Source: Actinomadura sp. WMMA1423 (GTDB taxonomy: Bacteria > Actinomycetota > Actinomycetes > Streptosporangiales > Streptosporangiaceae). From it: DNA of 64,000 nucleotides. The stretch covers positions 124,001 through 188,000 of the forward strand of contig NZ_CP041244.1 in the NCBI RefSeq assembly GCF_006547145.1, read 5' to 3'. Positions 50,957-59,792 of the stretch are shown one piece after another; position 1 is the stretch's first letter; every line of letters starts with the position of its first letter. The position numbers and the translations under genes are program-made. The notes beneath the pieces were generated by a model. That model saw nothing but the letters and a program-made list of their open reading frames with translations, did no database searches and had not been told where the DNA came from.

Positions 50957-52273
50957 ATGAGTCACCTCACCACCGAACCGGGCACGCCCGCCGCGCCGCC
51001 CCCGACCCCGCCCGACCGCGGCGGGCGGGAACGGCTCGTCGAGGTGGTCGTCCCCGTCCACAACGAGGAGCGCGTCCTGGCCGCCAGCGTGGAGCGCCTG
51101 CACGACTACCTCGCCGAAAGCCTCCCCTACCCCTTCCGCATCACCGTCGCCGACAACGCCAGCACCGACGCCACCTGGCCCATCGCCCGCGGCCTGGCCG
51201 CCCGGCACCCCCGCGTGCGGGCCGTGCACCTGGACCGCAAGGGCCGCGGCCGGGCGCTGCGCCAGGTGTGGGGGAGCAGCGACGCCGACGTCGTCGCCTA
51301 CATGGACGTCGACCTGTCCACCGACCTGGACGCGTTCCTGCCGCTGGTCGCCCCGCTCATCTCCGGGCACAGCGACCTCGCCATCGGCTCGCGCCTGACC
51401 CGCGGCTCCGCCGTCGTCCGCGGCCCCCGCCGCGAGATCATCTCCCGCTGCTACAACCTGCTGCTGCGCACCGCCCTCGCCGCCCGCTTCACCGACGCCC
51501 AGTGCGGCTTCAAGGCCGCCCGCACCGAGGTCGTCCAGGCGCTGCTCCCCTCCGTCGAGGACGAGGAGTGGTTCTTCGACACCGAGCTGCTGCTGCTCGC
51601 CGAACGCAACGGGCTGCGCATCCACGAGGTCCCCGTCGACTGGGTCGACGACCCCGACAGCCGCGTCGACGTCCTGCGCACCGCCCGCGACGACCTGCGC
51701 GGCATGGCCCGCGTCGCGCGGCGCATGCTCACCGGCGCGTTCCGCGCCCCGGTCGGCGGCCGCCCCGGCCCCGCCGCCGCGGCGCTGCCCGAAGGCATGG
51801 CGCGCCAGCTCCCGGTGTTCGCCGTCATCGGCGCCGTCAGCACCATCGCCCAGCTCATCCTGTTCGTCCTGCTGCGCCTGGTCATGGGGCCGCTGTGGGC
51901 CAACGCGCTGTCGCTGGTGGCCACCACCGTCGGCAACACCGCCGCCAACCGCCGCTTCACCTTCGGCGTCACCGGCCCCGGACGCGCCCTGCGCCAGCAG
52001 CTCGAGGGCGGCGCCGCGTTCCTGCTCGGCCTGGCCCTCAGCACCGGCGGCCTGGCCCTGCTGCACGCCGCCGCGCCCGGCGCCGGACGCGGCGTCGAGG
52101 TCGCCGCCGTCGTCGCCGCCAACGCCGTCGCCACCCTCGTGCGGTTCCTGCTGATGCGCGCCTGGATCTTCCACCCCCGCCGCCTCGGCGCACCCCCCGC
52201 CCGGCCCGCGACCGCGCCGGCGACCGCGCCGGCGCCGCCCGCCGCCGACAACACCGGAGGGACCCCGGCATGA
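50957..52273 (+). CDS. Polyprenyl-phosphate glycosyltransferase with GtrA domain
   Basis: 438 aa. N-terminal GT2 domain: 'VEVVVPVHNEERVLAASVERLHDYL', 'VADNASTDATWPIARGLA', 'AYMDVDLSTDLDAFLPLV', 'DAQCGFKAARTEVVQALL' and 'FDTELLLLAERNGLRIHEVPVDWVDDPDSRVDV'. From about residue 285 comes a four-helix GtrA-like domain ('RQLPVFAVIGAVSTIAQLILFVLLRLVMGPLWANAL', 'NRRFTFGV'), thought to flip the lipid-linked sugar. It equals the YkcC role in YkcC/YkcB-type systems. The start overlaps nothing. The end overlaps the first GT39 gene. Confidence 0.92.
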   Translation: MSHLTTEPGTPAAPPPTPPDRGGRERLVEVVVPVHNEERVLAASVERLHDYLAESLPYPFRITVADNASTDATWPIARGLAARHPRVRAVHLDRKGRGRALRQVWGSSDADVVAYMDVDLSTDLDAFLPLVAPLISGHSDLAIGSRLTRGSAVVRGPRREIISRCYNLLLRTALAARFTDAQCGFKAARTEVVQALLPSVEDEEWFFDTELLLLAERNGLRIHEVPVDWVDDPDSRVDVLRTARDDLRGMARVARRMLTGAFRAPVGGRPGPAAAALPEGMARQLPVFAVIGAVSTIAQLILFVLLRLVMGPLWANALSLVATTVGNTAANRRFTFGVTGPGRALRQQLEGGAAFLLGLALSTGGLALLHAAAPGAGRGVEVAAVVAANAVATLVRFLLMRAWIFHPRRLGAPPARPATAPATAPAPPAADNTGGTPA

Positions 52274-54384
52274 CCTCCACCCTCACCCCGCCGCCCGCCA
52301 CCGGGCGCCCCGCCGCGGCCCGCGGCCGCGCCCGCCGCCTCCTGCTCGGCCCGCCCGGCGACCCCGCCTGGGCGCGGCCCGCGCTGTGGGGCGTCCTCAT
52401 CGCCGCCGCCGCCCTGTACGCGTGGGGGCTGTCGGCCGCCGGCGACGCCAACGCCTACTACTCCGCCGCCGTCAGGAGCGGCACCCAGAGCTGGAAGGCG
52501 TTCTTCTTCGGCGCCCTGGACGCCGGGTCCTTCATCACCGTCGACAAGCCGCCCATGGCCCTGTGGGTCATGGGGCTGTCGGCCCGCGTCCTCGGATTCG
52601 GGACCTTCAGCCTGCTGCTCCCGCAGGTCGTCGAGGGCGTCGCCGCCGTGGCCGTGCTGTACGCGGCGGTCCGCCGCGCCTTCGGGCACGGCGCCGCGCT
52701 CACCGCCGCCGCCGTCCTGGCCCTCACCCCGATCACCGTCGCGATCAACCGCGACAACAACCCCGACACCCTCCTGGTGCTGTTCCTGGTCGCCGCCGCC
52801 TGGGCCTGCCAGCGCGCCGTCGACACCGGCCGGCTGCGGCCCCTGCTGCTCGCGGCGCTCCTCGTCGGCTGCGGCTTCAACACCAAGATGCTCCAGGCGT
52901 TCCTCGTCGTCCCCGCCCTCGGCCTGGCCTACCTGGTCGCCGCGCGGCCCGGCCCGGCGCGCCGCGTGCGGCACCTGCTCGCCGCCGGCGGCGTCCTCGC
53001 CGTGTCGTCCCTGTGGTGGGTCCTGCTGGTGGACGCCATCCCCGCCCGGTCCCGCCCCTACATCGGCGGAAGCACCGACGGCACCGCCTGGGACCTGGTC
53101 ATCGGCTACAACGGCCTCGGCCGCGTCCTCGGCCAGGGCGGCGGCCCCGGCGGGCGCGGCGGCGGCCCCGGGGGCGGCGGCGGGTTCGGCGGCCAGTCCG
53201 GCGCCGGGCGGCTGTTCAACGACATCCTCGGCGGCCAGATCTCCTGGCTCATCCCGTTCGCCGTCCTCGCCCTGGGCGCCGGGCTCGTCCTGCTGCGGCG
53301 CCGACCCCGCACCGACCCCGCGCGCGCCGCCCTGCTGCTGTGGGGCGGATGGCTCGCCGTCCACTACCTGGTGTTCAGCTTCGCGCAGGGCACCTTCCAC
53401 CCCTACTACTCCACCGCGATTGCACCCGCGATCGCCGCGCTCACCGGCGCCGGGGCCGTCCTGCTGACCCGCGCCCACCGCGAGTCGCGGGCCTGGGCGT
53501 GGGCGCTGCCCGCGGGCGTCGCCGCCACCGGAGCCTGGGCGTTCGTGCTGCTGGACCGCACACCGTCCTGGCACCCGTGGCTGCGGTGGGCCGTCGCCGC
53601 CGCCACGCTCCTGGCCGTCGTCGCCCTGACCGCCGGGCGGTTCGCCGGCCGCGCCGGGACGCGCGCCACCGCCGCCGGACTGGCCCTCGCCGCCATCGCG
53701 GGCCTGGCCGGCCCCGGCGCCTACGCCGCCTCGGCCGCCTCCACCGCCTCCAACGGCACCAACCCCCTGGCCGGGCCCTCGTCCGGCGGCGGCTTCGGCG
53801 GCCCCGGCGGCTTCCCCGGCGGCGGGCGCGGCGCACCGCCCGCCATGCCCGGCGGGCAGGCCCCCGGCGGGCAGCGGCCCCCCTGGCAGGACGGCGGCCA
53901 GAACGGGCAGGCCCCGGACGGCCGGCCCGACGGGCGCGGGCAGCGCCCCGGCGGATCCGGCGCGCGCGGCGGGCCCGGAGGAGGGCCAGGCGGAGGCGTC
54001 GACACCCGGATGCTCGCCTACCTGGAGAAGAACCAGGGCGGCGCCACCTGGCTCGTCGCCGTCTCCAGCGCCCAGGAGGCCTCCTCGATCATCCTGCGGA
54101 CCGGCCGCCCCGCCATCGCCATGGGCGGCTTCACCGGCAGCGACCCCGCCATGACCGTCGCCAAGCTCCAGCAGTACGCCAAGGACGGCAAGCTCCGCTA
54201 CATCCTGCTCGGCGGCCGCATGGGGCCCGGCGGCGGCGACACCGCCGTCACCGACTGGGTCCAGAAGAACGCGGCCCCCGTCGACCCCGCCGCCTACGGC
54301 GGCACCGCCACCGGATCCGCCTCGGGCACCTCGACGGACTCGCCGTCCGGCACCACCGGCGCCCGGCTCTACAAGCTCGGCTGA
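52270..54384 (+). CDS. GT39-like membrane glycosyltransferase (YkcB-type), copy 1
   Basis: 704 aa, GT-C fold. 'NAYYSAAVRSGTQSWKAFFFGALDAGSFITVDKPPMALWVMG' is the PMT/ArnT-like first loop. 'NRDNNPDTLLVLFLVAAAWACQ' and 'GFNTKMLQAFLVVPALG' follow. About 11 helices. Two Gly-rich loops ('GQGGGPGGRGGGPGGGG' near 300, and a Gly/Pro/Gln-rich stretch at 500-575) lie outside the membrane. The C-terminal soluble domain ('YLEKNQGGATWLVAVSSAQEASSIILRTGRPAIAMGGFTG') is the YkcB C-terminal type. It transfers the sugar flipped by the upstream protein to an extracellular acceptor. Start overlaps the GT2 stop. Confidence 0.9.
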   Translation: MTSTLTPPPATGRPAAARGRARRLLLGPPGDPAWARPALWGVLIAAAALYAWGLSAAGDANAYYSAAVRSGTQSWKAFFFGALDAGSFITVDKPPMALWVMGLSARVLGFGTFSLLLPQVVEGVAAVAVLYAAVRRAFGHGAALTAAAVLALTPITVAINRDNNPDTLLVLFLVAAAWACQRAVDTGRLRPLLLAALLVGCGFNTKMLQAFLVVPALGLAYLVAARPGPARRVRHLLAAGGVLAVSSLWWVLLVDAIPARSRPYIGGSTDGTAWDLVIGYNGLGRVLGQGGGPGGRGGGPGGGGGFGGQSGAGRLFNDILGGQISWLIPFAVLALGAGLVLLRRRPRTDPARAALLLWGGWLAVHYLVFSFAQGTFHPYYSTAIAPAIAALTGAGAVLLTRAHRESRAWAWALPAGVAATGAWAFVLLDRTPSWHPWLRWAVAAATLLAVVALTAGRFAGRAGTRATAAGLALAAIAGLAGPGAYAASAASTASNGTNPLAGPSSGGGFGGPGGFPGGGRGAPPAMPGGQAPGGQRPPWQDGGQNGQAPDGRPDGRGQRPGGSGARGGPGGGPGGGVDTRMLAYLEKNQGGATWLVAVSSAQEASSIILRTGRPAIAMGGFTGSDPAMTVAKLQQYAKDGKLRYILLGGRMGPGGGDTAVTDWVQKNAAPVDPAAYGGTATGSASGTSTDSPSGTTGARLYKLG

Positions 54385-54399
54385 CCAGGGAGCACCCGC

Positions 54400-56481
54400 A
54401 TGACCTCCACGATCCCGGCCGCCCCGCCCGCGCCCCGCACCCCGCGGGGGCGGGGCGGCCCCCTCCGGCGGCTGCTGCGCGGCCCCGACGCCGACCCCGC
54501 CTGGGCCCGGTCCGCGCTGCTGGCCCTCCTCGCCGCCACCAGCCTCCTGTACATCTGGGGGCTCGGCGCGTCCGGATGGGCCAACGCCTACTACTCCGCC
54601 GCCGTCCAGGCCGGCGCGACCAGCTGGAAGGCGTTCTTCTTCGGGTCCTCCGACGCGGCGGGCGCCATCACCGTCGACAAGCCGCCCGCCGCGCTGTGGC
54701 CCATGGCCCTGGCCGCCCGCGCCTTCGGCGTCAACGCCTGGAGCATCCTCGTCCCGCAGGCGCTCATGGGCGTGGCGACCGTCGCGACCCTGCACGCGGC
54801 CGTCCGGCGCCGCTTCCCCGCCTGGGCGGCGCTGCTCGCCGGCGCCGCGCTCGCGCTGACGCCGGTGGCCGCGCTGATGTTCCGGTTCAACAACCCCGAC
54901 GCGCTGCTGGTGCTGCTGCTGACCGCCGGCGCCTACGCCGCGCTGCGCGCCCAGGAGACCGCGAGCACCCGCTGGCTGCTGCTCGCCGCGGCCTGCGTCG
55001 GGACCGGGTTCCTCGCCAAGATGCTCCAGGCGTTCCTGGTCGTCCCGGTGTTCGCCCTGGTCTACCTGCTCGCCGCGCCCACGCCTCTGCGGCGGCGGCT
55101 GTGGCAGCTGGCCGCCGCCGGGGGAGCGCTGGCGGCCTCGGCCGGATGGTGGGTCGCGGCCGTGGCGCTCGTGCCCGCCTCCGCCCGCCCCTACATCGGC
55201 GGATCGCAGCACGACTCGGTCCTGGAACTGGCGCTCGGCTACAACGGCCTCGGACGCCTCAACGGCGAGGAGACCGGAGGCCTCGGCAACCTCAACCAGG
55301 ACGCCGGATGGGGCCGCATGTTCGGGCCCGTCGTCGGCGGCCAGATCTCCTGGCTGCTGCCCACCGCGCTCGCCCTGCTCGCCGCAGGGCTGTGGGCCAC
55401 GCGCCGCGCGCCCCGCACCGACCCCGCCCGCGCGGCCCTGGGGCTGTGGGGCGGATGGCTCCTGCTCACCGCCGCCGTCTTCAGCTGGATGCAGGGCATC
55501 TTCCACGAGTACTACACCGTCGCGCTCGCCCCCGCGATCGCCGCGCTCACCGGCATGGGCGCCGCGCTGCTGTGGGAGCGCCGCCGCACCCCCGAGGCCG
55601 CCGCGGTCCTGGCGGCGACCGTCGCCGCCACCTCCCTGTGGGCCTACGTGCTGCTCGACCGGTCCCCCGACTGGCAGCCCTGGCTCGCGCCCGCCGTCGC
55701 CGGCGCGGGCCTGCTCGCCGCCGCCGGCCTCGCGGCCGCGCGGGTGCTGCGCGGCCCCGTCCTCGCAGGCGCCGCGGCCCTGGCGGTCCTGGCCTGCCTC
55801 GCCGGGCCCGCCGCCTACGCCGCCGAGACCGCCCGCACCCCGCACGGCGGCGCCATCGTCACCGCCGGACCCGCCACCTCCGCCGGGTTCGGGCCCGGAC
55901 GAGGCGGCCCCGGCGGACGCCCCGGGCGCCCCGGGCCCGGCGGCCGGATCGCGGGCCCCGGCGGCCCCCCGCCCCAAGGGCCGGGGACGGCGGCGCGCAT
56001 GCCCGCGGGCCCCTGGGGCGGCGGAGGACCGCGGGCCGCGGGGCCCGGCGGGGGACCGGGCGGCGTCCTGAACGCCGCGACCCCGGACGCCGCCGCGACC
56101 GCCGCCCTCAGGGCCGGCGCCGCCTCCTACACCTGGGCCGCGGCCGCCGTCGGATCCAACACCGCCGCCGGATACCAGCTCGCCGCCGGCAGGCCCGTGA
56201 TGGCCGTCGGCGGGTTCAACGGCACCGACCCCGCCCCCACCCTCGCCGAGTTCCAGCGCCTCGCCCGGCAGGGCAGGATCCACTACTTCATCGGCGGCGA
56301 CCGAGGCCGTGCAGGCGGGCAGGCAGGCGGGCAGGCAGGCGGGCAGGGACGCGGCGCGGGCCCCGCGGCGAGCACCGGCAGCGACGCCGCACAGCGGATC
56401 AGCGCGTGGGTCGCCGCGAACTACACCGCCACCACGGTCGGCGGCACCGTCCTGTACGACCTGACCCCGGGCGCGGGGTGA
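54400..56481 (+). CDS. GT39-like membrane glycosyltransferase (YkcB-type), copy 2
   Basis: 693 aa, a paralogue of the preceding protein with the same order of parts: 'ANAYYSAAVQAGATSWKAFFFGSSDAAGAITVDKPPAALWPMAL', 'FRFNNPDALLVLLLTAGAYAALR', 'GFLAKMLQAFLVVPVFALVYLL', a Gly/Pro-rich extracytoplasmic stretch (about 490-560) and the soluble 'AAVGSNTAAGYQLAAGRPVMAVGGFNGTDPAPTLAEFQRLARQGRIHYFIGG'. It carries an AGGQ triple repeat near residue 640 that copy 1 lacks. ATG with GGGAG upstream, 15 nt after copy 1. The tandem pair suggests two acceptors or a heteromeric enzyme. Confidence 0.9.
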   Translation: MTSTIPAAPPAPRTPRGRGGPLRRLLRGPDADPAWARSALLALLAATSLLYIWGLGASGWANAYYSAAVQAGATSWKAFFFGSSDAAGAITVDKPPAALWPMALAARAFGVNAWSILVPQALMGVATVATLHAAVRRRFPAWAALLAGAALALTPVAALMFRFNNPDALLVLLLTAGAYAALRAQETASTRWLLLAAACVGTGFLAKMLQAFLVVPVFALVYLLAAPTPLRRRLWQLAAAGGALAASAGWWVAAVALVPASARPYIGGSQHDSVLELALGYNGLGRLNGEETGGLGNLNQDAGWGRMFGPVVGGQISWLLPTALALLAAGLWATRRAPRTDPARAALGLWGGWLLLTAAVFSWMQGIFHEYYTVALAPAIAALTGMGAALLWERRRTPEAAAVLAATVAATSLWAYVLLDRSPDWQPWLAPAVAGAGLLAAAGLAAARVLRGPVLAGAAALAVLACLAGPAAYAAETARTPHGGAIVTAGPATSAGFGPGRGGPGGRPGRPGPGGRIAGPGGPPPQGPGTAARMPAGPWGGGGPRAAGPGGGPGGVLNAATPDAAATAALRAGAASYTWAAAAVGSNTAAGYQLAAGRPVMAVGGFNGTDPAPTLAEFQRLARQGRIHYFIGGDRGRAGGQAGGQAGGQGRGAGPAASTGSDAAQRISAWVAANYTATTVGGTVLYDLTPGAG
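56311..56346 (+). repeat. 12-nt tandem repeat, three copies, encoding AGGQ
   Basis: GCAGGCGGGCAG three times without mismatch inside the second GT39 gene. Unit length keeps the frame, so length polymorphism would alter the loop without breaking the protein. Confidence 0.9.
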
Positions 56482-56542
56482 CCCGGCGCCCCCGGCGGGA
56501 AGGGACAGGAGCGAACGGAACCAGCGACCAGGGAGACACCCG

Positions 56543-56842
56543 ATGGCCGACACGCTCGACGCCGCCGGCGTCGCCGACCGCCTGCGCGGCCTGCCCGCCT
56601 GGAGCCGCGACGGCGACCTCATCCGCAGGCGCGTCCAGGCGCCCTCCTTCATGGCGGGGATCGAGATCGTCGCCGACGTCGCCCGCGCCGCCGAGGACGC
56701 CGACCACCACCCCGACATCGACATCCGCTGGCGCACCCTGGCCTTCGCCCTGACCACCCACAGCGCCGGCGGCCTCACCGGCAAGGACTTCGACCTCGCC
56801 GCGGCGATCGACCGGATCGCCGCCCGGCACGGCGCCGGGTAG
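56543..56842 (+). CDS. phhB: 4a-hydroxytetrahydrobiopterin dehydratase
   Basis: A 99-aa PCD/DCoH fold: 'FMAGIEIVADVARAAEDADHHPDIDIRWRTLAFALTTHSAGGLTGKDFDLAAAIDRI', with the catalytic [EDKH]-x(3)-H-[HN]-[PCS] signature as DADHHPD. It recycles the pterin cofactor of aromatic amino-acid hydroxylases, or acts as a DCoH-like stabiliser. No hydroxylase gene is nearby. ATG with GGGAG upstream. Possibly read through from the glycosyltransferase operon (61 nt gap). Confidence 0.94.
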   Translation: MADTLDAAGVADRLRGLPAWSRDGDLIRRRVQAPSFMAGIEIVADVARAAEDADHHPDIDIRWRTLAFALTTHSAGGLTGKDFDLAAAIDRIAARHGAG

Positions 56843-56849
56843 GCGCGCC

Positions 56850-57356
56850 GTGGCGCTCCAGGTCGCGGTGTGCGGGCCGGGCGAATGCACCGAACGCCAG
56901 TGGGACCACGCCTACGAGACCGGCCGGATCCTCGCCGGACGCGGCGCCGTGGTCGTGTGCGGCGGGCACGGCGGCGTGATGGCCGCCGCGGCCGCGGGCG
57001 CCCGCACCGCCGGGGGCGCCGTGGTCGGGATCCTGCCCGCCGCCGACCGCGCCGCCGCCGGACGCGACCTCACCGTCATCGTCCCCACCGGCCTCGGCCA
57101 GGCCCGCAACAACGTCATCGTCAACGCCGCCGACGCCGTCATCGCCGTCGGCGGGTCCTGCGGGACGCTCTCGGAGATCGCCCTGGCCATGCGCGCCGGC
57201 CGCGTCCCCGTCGTCCAGCTCGGCGGATGGCGCGTCCTCGACGAGGACGGGCGGCCCGTCGGCGGCGTCGTGCACGCCCAGGACCCGGCCGCCGCCGTCG
57301 ACGCGACCGGCCTGTGGCACCGGCCCCGCGGCCCCGCGCCCGGGGGAGGGGGCTGA
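56850..57356 (+). CDS. LOG/TIGR00725-like Rossmann protein
   Basis: 168 aa. 'VAVCGPGECTERQWDHAYETGRILAGRGAVVVCGGHGGVMAAAAAGARTAGG' and 'GLGQARNNVIVNAADAVIAVGGSCGTLSEIALAMRAGRVPVV' follow the LOG (lysine-decarboxylase-like) superfamily. The LOG catalytic PGGxGTxxE appears as GGSCGTLSE. It belongs to the TIGR00725 branch, whose substrate is not known, so cytokinin-type activity should not be assumed. GTG start, 7 nt after phhB. Confidence 0.85.
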   Translation: MALQVAVCGPGECTERQWDHAYETGRILAGRGAVVVCGGHGGVMAAAAAGARTAGGAVVGILPAADRAAAGRDLTVIVPTGLGQARNNVIVNAADAVIAVGGSCGTLSEIALAMRAGRVPVVQLGGWRVLDEDGRPVGGVVHAQDPAAAVDATGLWHRPRGPAPGGGG

Positions 57357-57360
57357 GCGG

Positions 57361-58056
57361 TCAGAGGTCCGGCGCGGCGCGGGGCAGCCGGGCGGCGATG
57401 CCGTCGAGCAGGTACTCCAGACCGTGGGCGAAGGTGGCGTCCCAGTCGTTGCCGCTGACGTGGCCGTGCTCGGCCAGGACCGGGTACCGGTCGCGCCGCT
57501 CCGCCAGATGCTCGTCGGCGGCCCGCCGGACGGCCGCCTCGTCGCGCCCCTGCCACGCGGCCTGCATCATCGACGACCCGATGACGTAGTTGGCCAGGCC
57601 GTAGGCGGCCGCGGTCAGCTCCGCGCCCGCCAGCCCGGCCCCGACCAGGGCCGCGTGCAGGAACTCGGTGCGCTCCAGCACGTTCGGGCCCATCAGCGGG
57701 CGGCCCAGCAGCGCCGCCGCCCACGGGTGGCGCAGCAGCGCCGCGCGCCACTCCCCGGCAAGCGCGGCGACATCGGCGCGCCAGTCGCCGGACGGGGCGC
57801 CCGGGAGCCGGGCCTGCCCGAACACGGTGTCCAGCGCCAGGTCGAGCACGTCGTCCTTGGTCCGCACATGCCAGTACAGGGTCGTGGAGCCGGTGCCCAG
57901 CCGCTCGGCCAGGCGCCGCATCGTCAACCGGCCGATGCCCTCCTCGTCCAGCAGGGACACCGCCTCGGCCACGATCCGCTCCCGGCTCAACGGGGGCCCC
58001 TCGCGCCGGGGCCTGGCCTCCCGGAACCAGATGCGCTCCGCCTCACTCGATGCCAT
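57361..58056 (-). CDS. TetR-family repressor beside ABC-F gene
   Basis: 231 aa. HTH 'PLSRERIVAEAVSLLDEEGIGRLTMRRLAERLGTGSTTLYWHVRTKDDVLDLALDTVFG', TetR_C-type ligand domain ('RADVAALAGEWRAALLRHPWAAALL', 'GPNVLERTEFLHAAL'). ATG start. Divergent from the ABC-F gene, with a long dyad between them, so drug-responsive derepression is likely. Only 4 nt separate its end from the convergent LOG-like gene. Confidence 0.92.
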   Translation of the reverse strand: MASSEAERIWFREARPRREGPPLSRERIVAEAVSLLDEEGIGRLTMRRLAERLGTGSTTLYWHVRTKDDVLDLALDTVFGQARLPGAPSGDWRADVAALAGEWRAALLRHPWAAALLGRPLMGPNVLERTEFLHAALVGAGLAGAELTAAAYGLANYVIGSSMMQAAWQGRDEAAVRRAADEHLAERRDRYPVLAEHGHVSGNDWDATFAHGLEYLLDGIAARLPRAAPDL

Positions 58057-58065
58057 GCCGCCACT

Positions 58066-58120
58066 CTAGTACGTTGTGCTACGACTAGACCAATGATCCG
58101 GTACCGGTACAACGTTCTAG
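58066..58120. promoter_or_regulatory. Operator dyad between tetR and ABC-F gene
   Basis: CTAGTACGTTGT (58066-58077) and ACAACGTTCTAG (58109-58120) are inverted copies matching at 11 of 12 positions. A perfect palindrome GTACCGGTAC (58101-58110) lies beside the second arm. Confidence 0.65.
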
Positions 58121-58130
58121 AAGGGTTCGG

Positions 58131-59792
58131 ATGGGCCACATCGAGGTGAGCGACCTGACCTACCTCCTGCCGGACGGGCGGCCCCTGCTCGACGGGGTCT
58201 CCTTCCGGGTGGGCGAGGGCGCCAAGGCGGCGCTCGTCGGCCCGAACGGCGCGGGCAAGACCACCCTGCTGCGCCTCATCGCGGGCGAGATCGCGCCGTC
58301 CTCGGGCACCGCCGCCCACTCCGGCGGCCTCGGAGTGATGCGGCAGTTCGTCCCCGGCGACCGCACCGTCGCCGAACTGCTGCTGTCGGTGGCCCCCGGC
58401 CGCGTCCGCGACGCCGCGCGGGCCCTGGCGGCGGCCGAGGAGGCGCTGGGGCACGACGAGGCCGGCCAGCTCGCCTACGCCGAGGCGATCAACGACTACA
58501 CCGACGCGGGCGGATACGACATCGAGGTCGTCTGGGACGCCTGCACCACCGCCGCGCTCGGCCTGCCCTACGACCGGGTCCGCGACCGCAGGGCCGCGAC
58601 CCTGTCGGGCGGCGAGCAGAAACGGCTCATGCTGGAGGCGCTGCTGCGCGGCCCGGACCGGGTCCTGCTCCTGGACGAGCCGGACAACTACCTCGACGTC
58701 CCGGCCAAGGAGTGGCTGGAGCAGCGGCTGGCGGCCACCGCCAAGACCGTCCTGCTGGTCTCCCACGACCGGTGGCTGCTGTCGCGCGCCGCCGACCGCA
58801 TCGTCACCGTCGAGGCCCGCACCGCCTGGGTCCACGGAGGCGGGTTCGCCACCTACGCCGCCGCGCGGCGCGACCGGTCCGCCCGCCTCGACGAGCGCCG
58901 CCGCCGCTGGGACGAGGAGCACGCCCGCCTGCGGAACCTCGTGCACACCCTCCGGCAGCGATCGGCGAACAACGACGCCGTGGCCTCCTCCTACCAGGCG
59001 GCGCGCACCCGCCTGGCCCGCTTCGAGCAGGCCGGGCCGCCACTCAGCGCCCCGCCCGAGCAGCGCGTCCGCATGCGGCTGCGCGGCGGCCGGACCGGCA
59101 AGCGCGCCGTCGTCTGCGAGGACCTGGAACTGACCGGCCTGACCAGGCCCTTCGACCTGGAGGTCCGCTACGGCGAGCGCGTCGCGGTGCTCGGCGCCAA
59201 CGGCTCCGGCAAGTCGCGGTTCCTGCGGCTGCTCGCCGGCCTGCCCGACCCCGACGTCCCCCACCAGGGAGCGGCCCGGCTCGGCGCCCGCGTCGTCCCC
59301 GGCCACTTCGTCCAGACCCACGCCCGCCCCGACCTGCGCGGACGCACCCCCGCCGAGATCATCACCACCGGGCACGCGTGCACCCTCAACGACGCGATGC
59401 GCGCCCTGGCCCGCTACGAACTCGCCCCCGCCGGGCGCCGGCCGTTCGACACCCTGTCAGGCGGGCAGCAGGCCCGCCTGCAGATCCTGCTGCTAGAGCT
59501 GTCCGGCTGCACGCTGCTGCTCCTGGACGAACCCACCGACAACCTCGACCTGGCCAGCGCCCAGGCACTCCAGGACGCCCTGGACGCCTACGCCGGCACC
59601 GTGCTCGCCGTCACCCACGACCGCTGGTTCGCCGCCGACTTCGACCGCTACCTGCTCTTCCGCGCCGACGGCCGCGTCCAGGAGAGCGCCGAACCCGTCT
59701 GGAACGAGCAGGACCGGGACCCCGCGGGCACCGGCGCCCCGCCGCCTAGTGGGCGGAGAACCCGCCGTCCACGAAGACCGACTGCCCGGTGA
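58131..59792 (+). CDS. ABC-F family ATPase (ribosome-protection type)
   Basis: 553 aa. Two nucleotide-binding domains without membrane helices: Walker A 'GPNGAGKTTLLRLIAGE' and 'GANGSGKSRFLRLLAGL', signatures 'LSGGEQKRLMLEALL' and 'LSGGQQARLQILLLEL', Walker B 'VLLLDEPDNYLD' and 'LLLLDEPTDNLDL'. The interdomain linker (about 235-305) is Arg-rich and helical, as needed to reach the ribosomal P-site. Pairing with a TetR regulator suggests antibiotic target protection, but housekeeping translation factors also have this form. AAGGG lies 5 nt before the ATG. Its last 47 nt overlap the convergent SDR gene. Confidence 0.9.
   Translation: MGHIEVSDLTYLLPDGRPLLDGVSFRVGEGAKAALVGPNGAGKTTLLRLIAGEIAPSSGTAAHSGGLGVMRQFVPGDRTVAELLLSVAPGRVRDAARALAAAEEALGHDEAGQLAYAEAINDYTDAGGYDIEVVWDACTTAALGLPYDRVRDRRAATLSGGEQKRLMLEALLRGPDRVLLLDEPDNYLDVPAKEWLEQRLAATAKTVLLVSHDRWLLSRAADRIVTVEARTAWVHGGGFATYAAARRDRSARLDERRRRWDEEHARLRNLVHTLRQRSANNDAVASSYQAARTRLARFEQAGPPLSAPPEQRVRMRLRGGRTGKRAVVCEDLELTGLTRPFDLEVRYGERVAVLGANGSGKSRFLRLLAGLPDPDVPHQGAARLGARVVPGHFVQTHARPDLRGRTPAEIITTGHACTLNDAMRALARYELAPAGRRPFDTLSGGQQARLQILLLELSGCTLLLLDEPTDNLDLASAQALQDALDAYAGTVLAVTHDRWFAADFDRYLLFRADGRVQESAEPVWNEQDRDPAGTGAPPPSGRRTRRPRRPTAR

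Noticed and set aside
56300..56350. Tandem repeat considered as a CRISPR or minisatellite array
   Set aside because: Units are 12 nt with no spacers and lie inside a coding frame.
51451..56784. 1777-codon minus-strand frame across the glycosyltransferase operon
   Set aside because: Gly/Gln/Ala-rich antisense of clear GT2 and GT39 genes. Long spurious frames are expected at this GC content.
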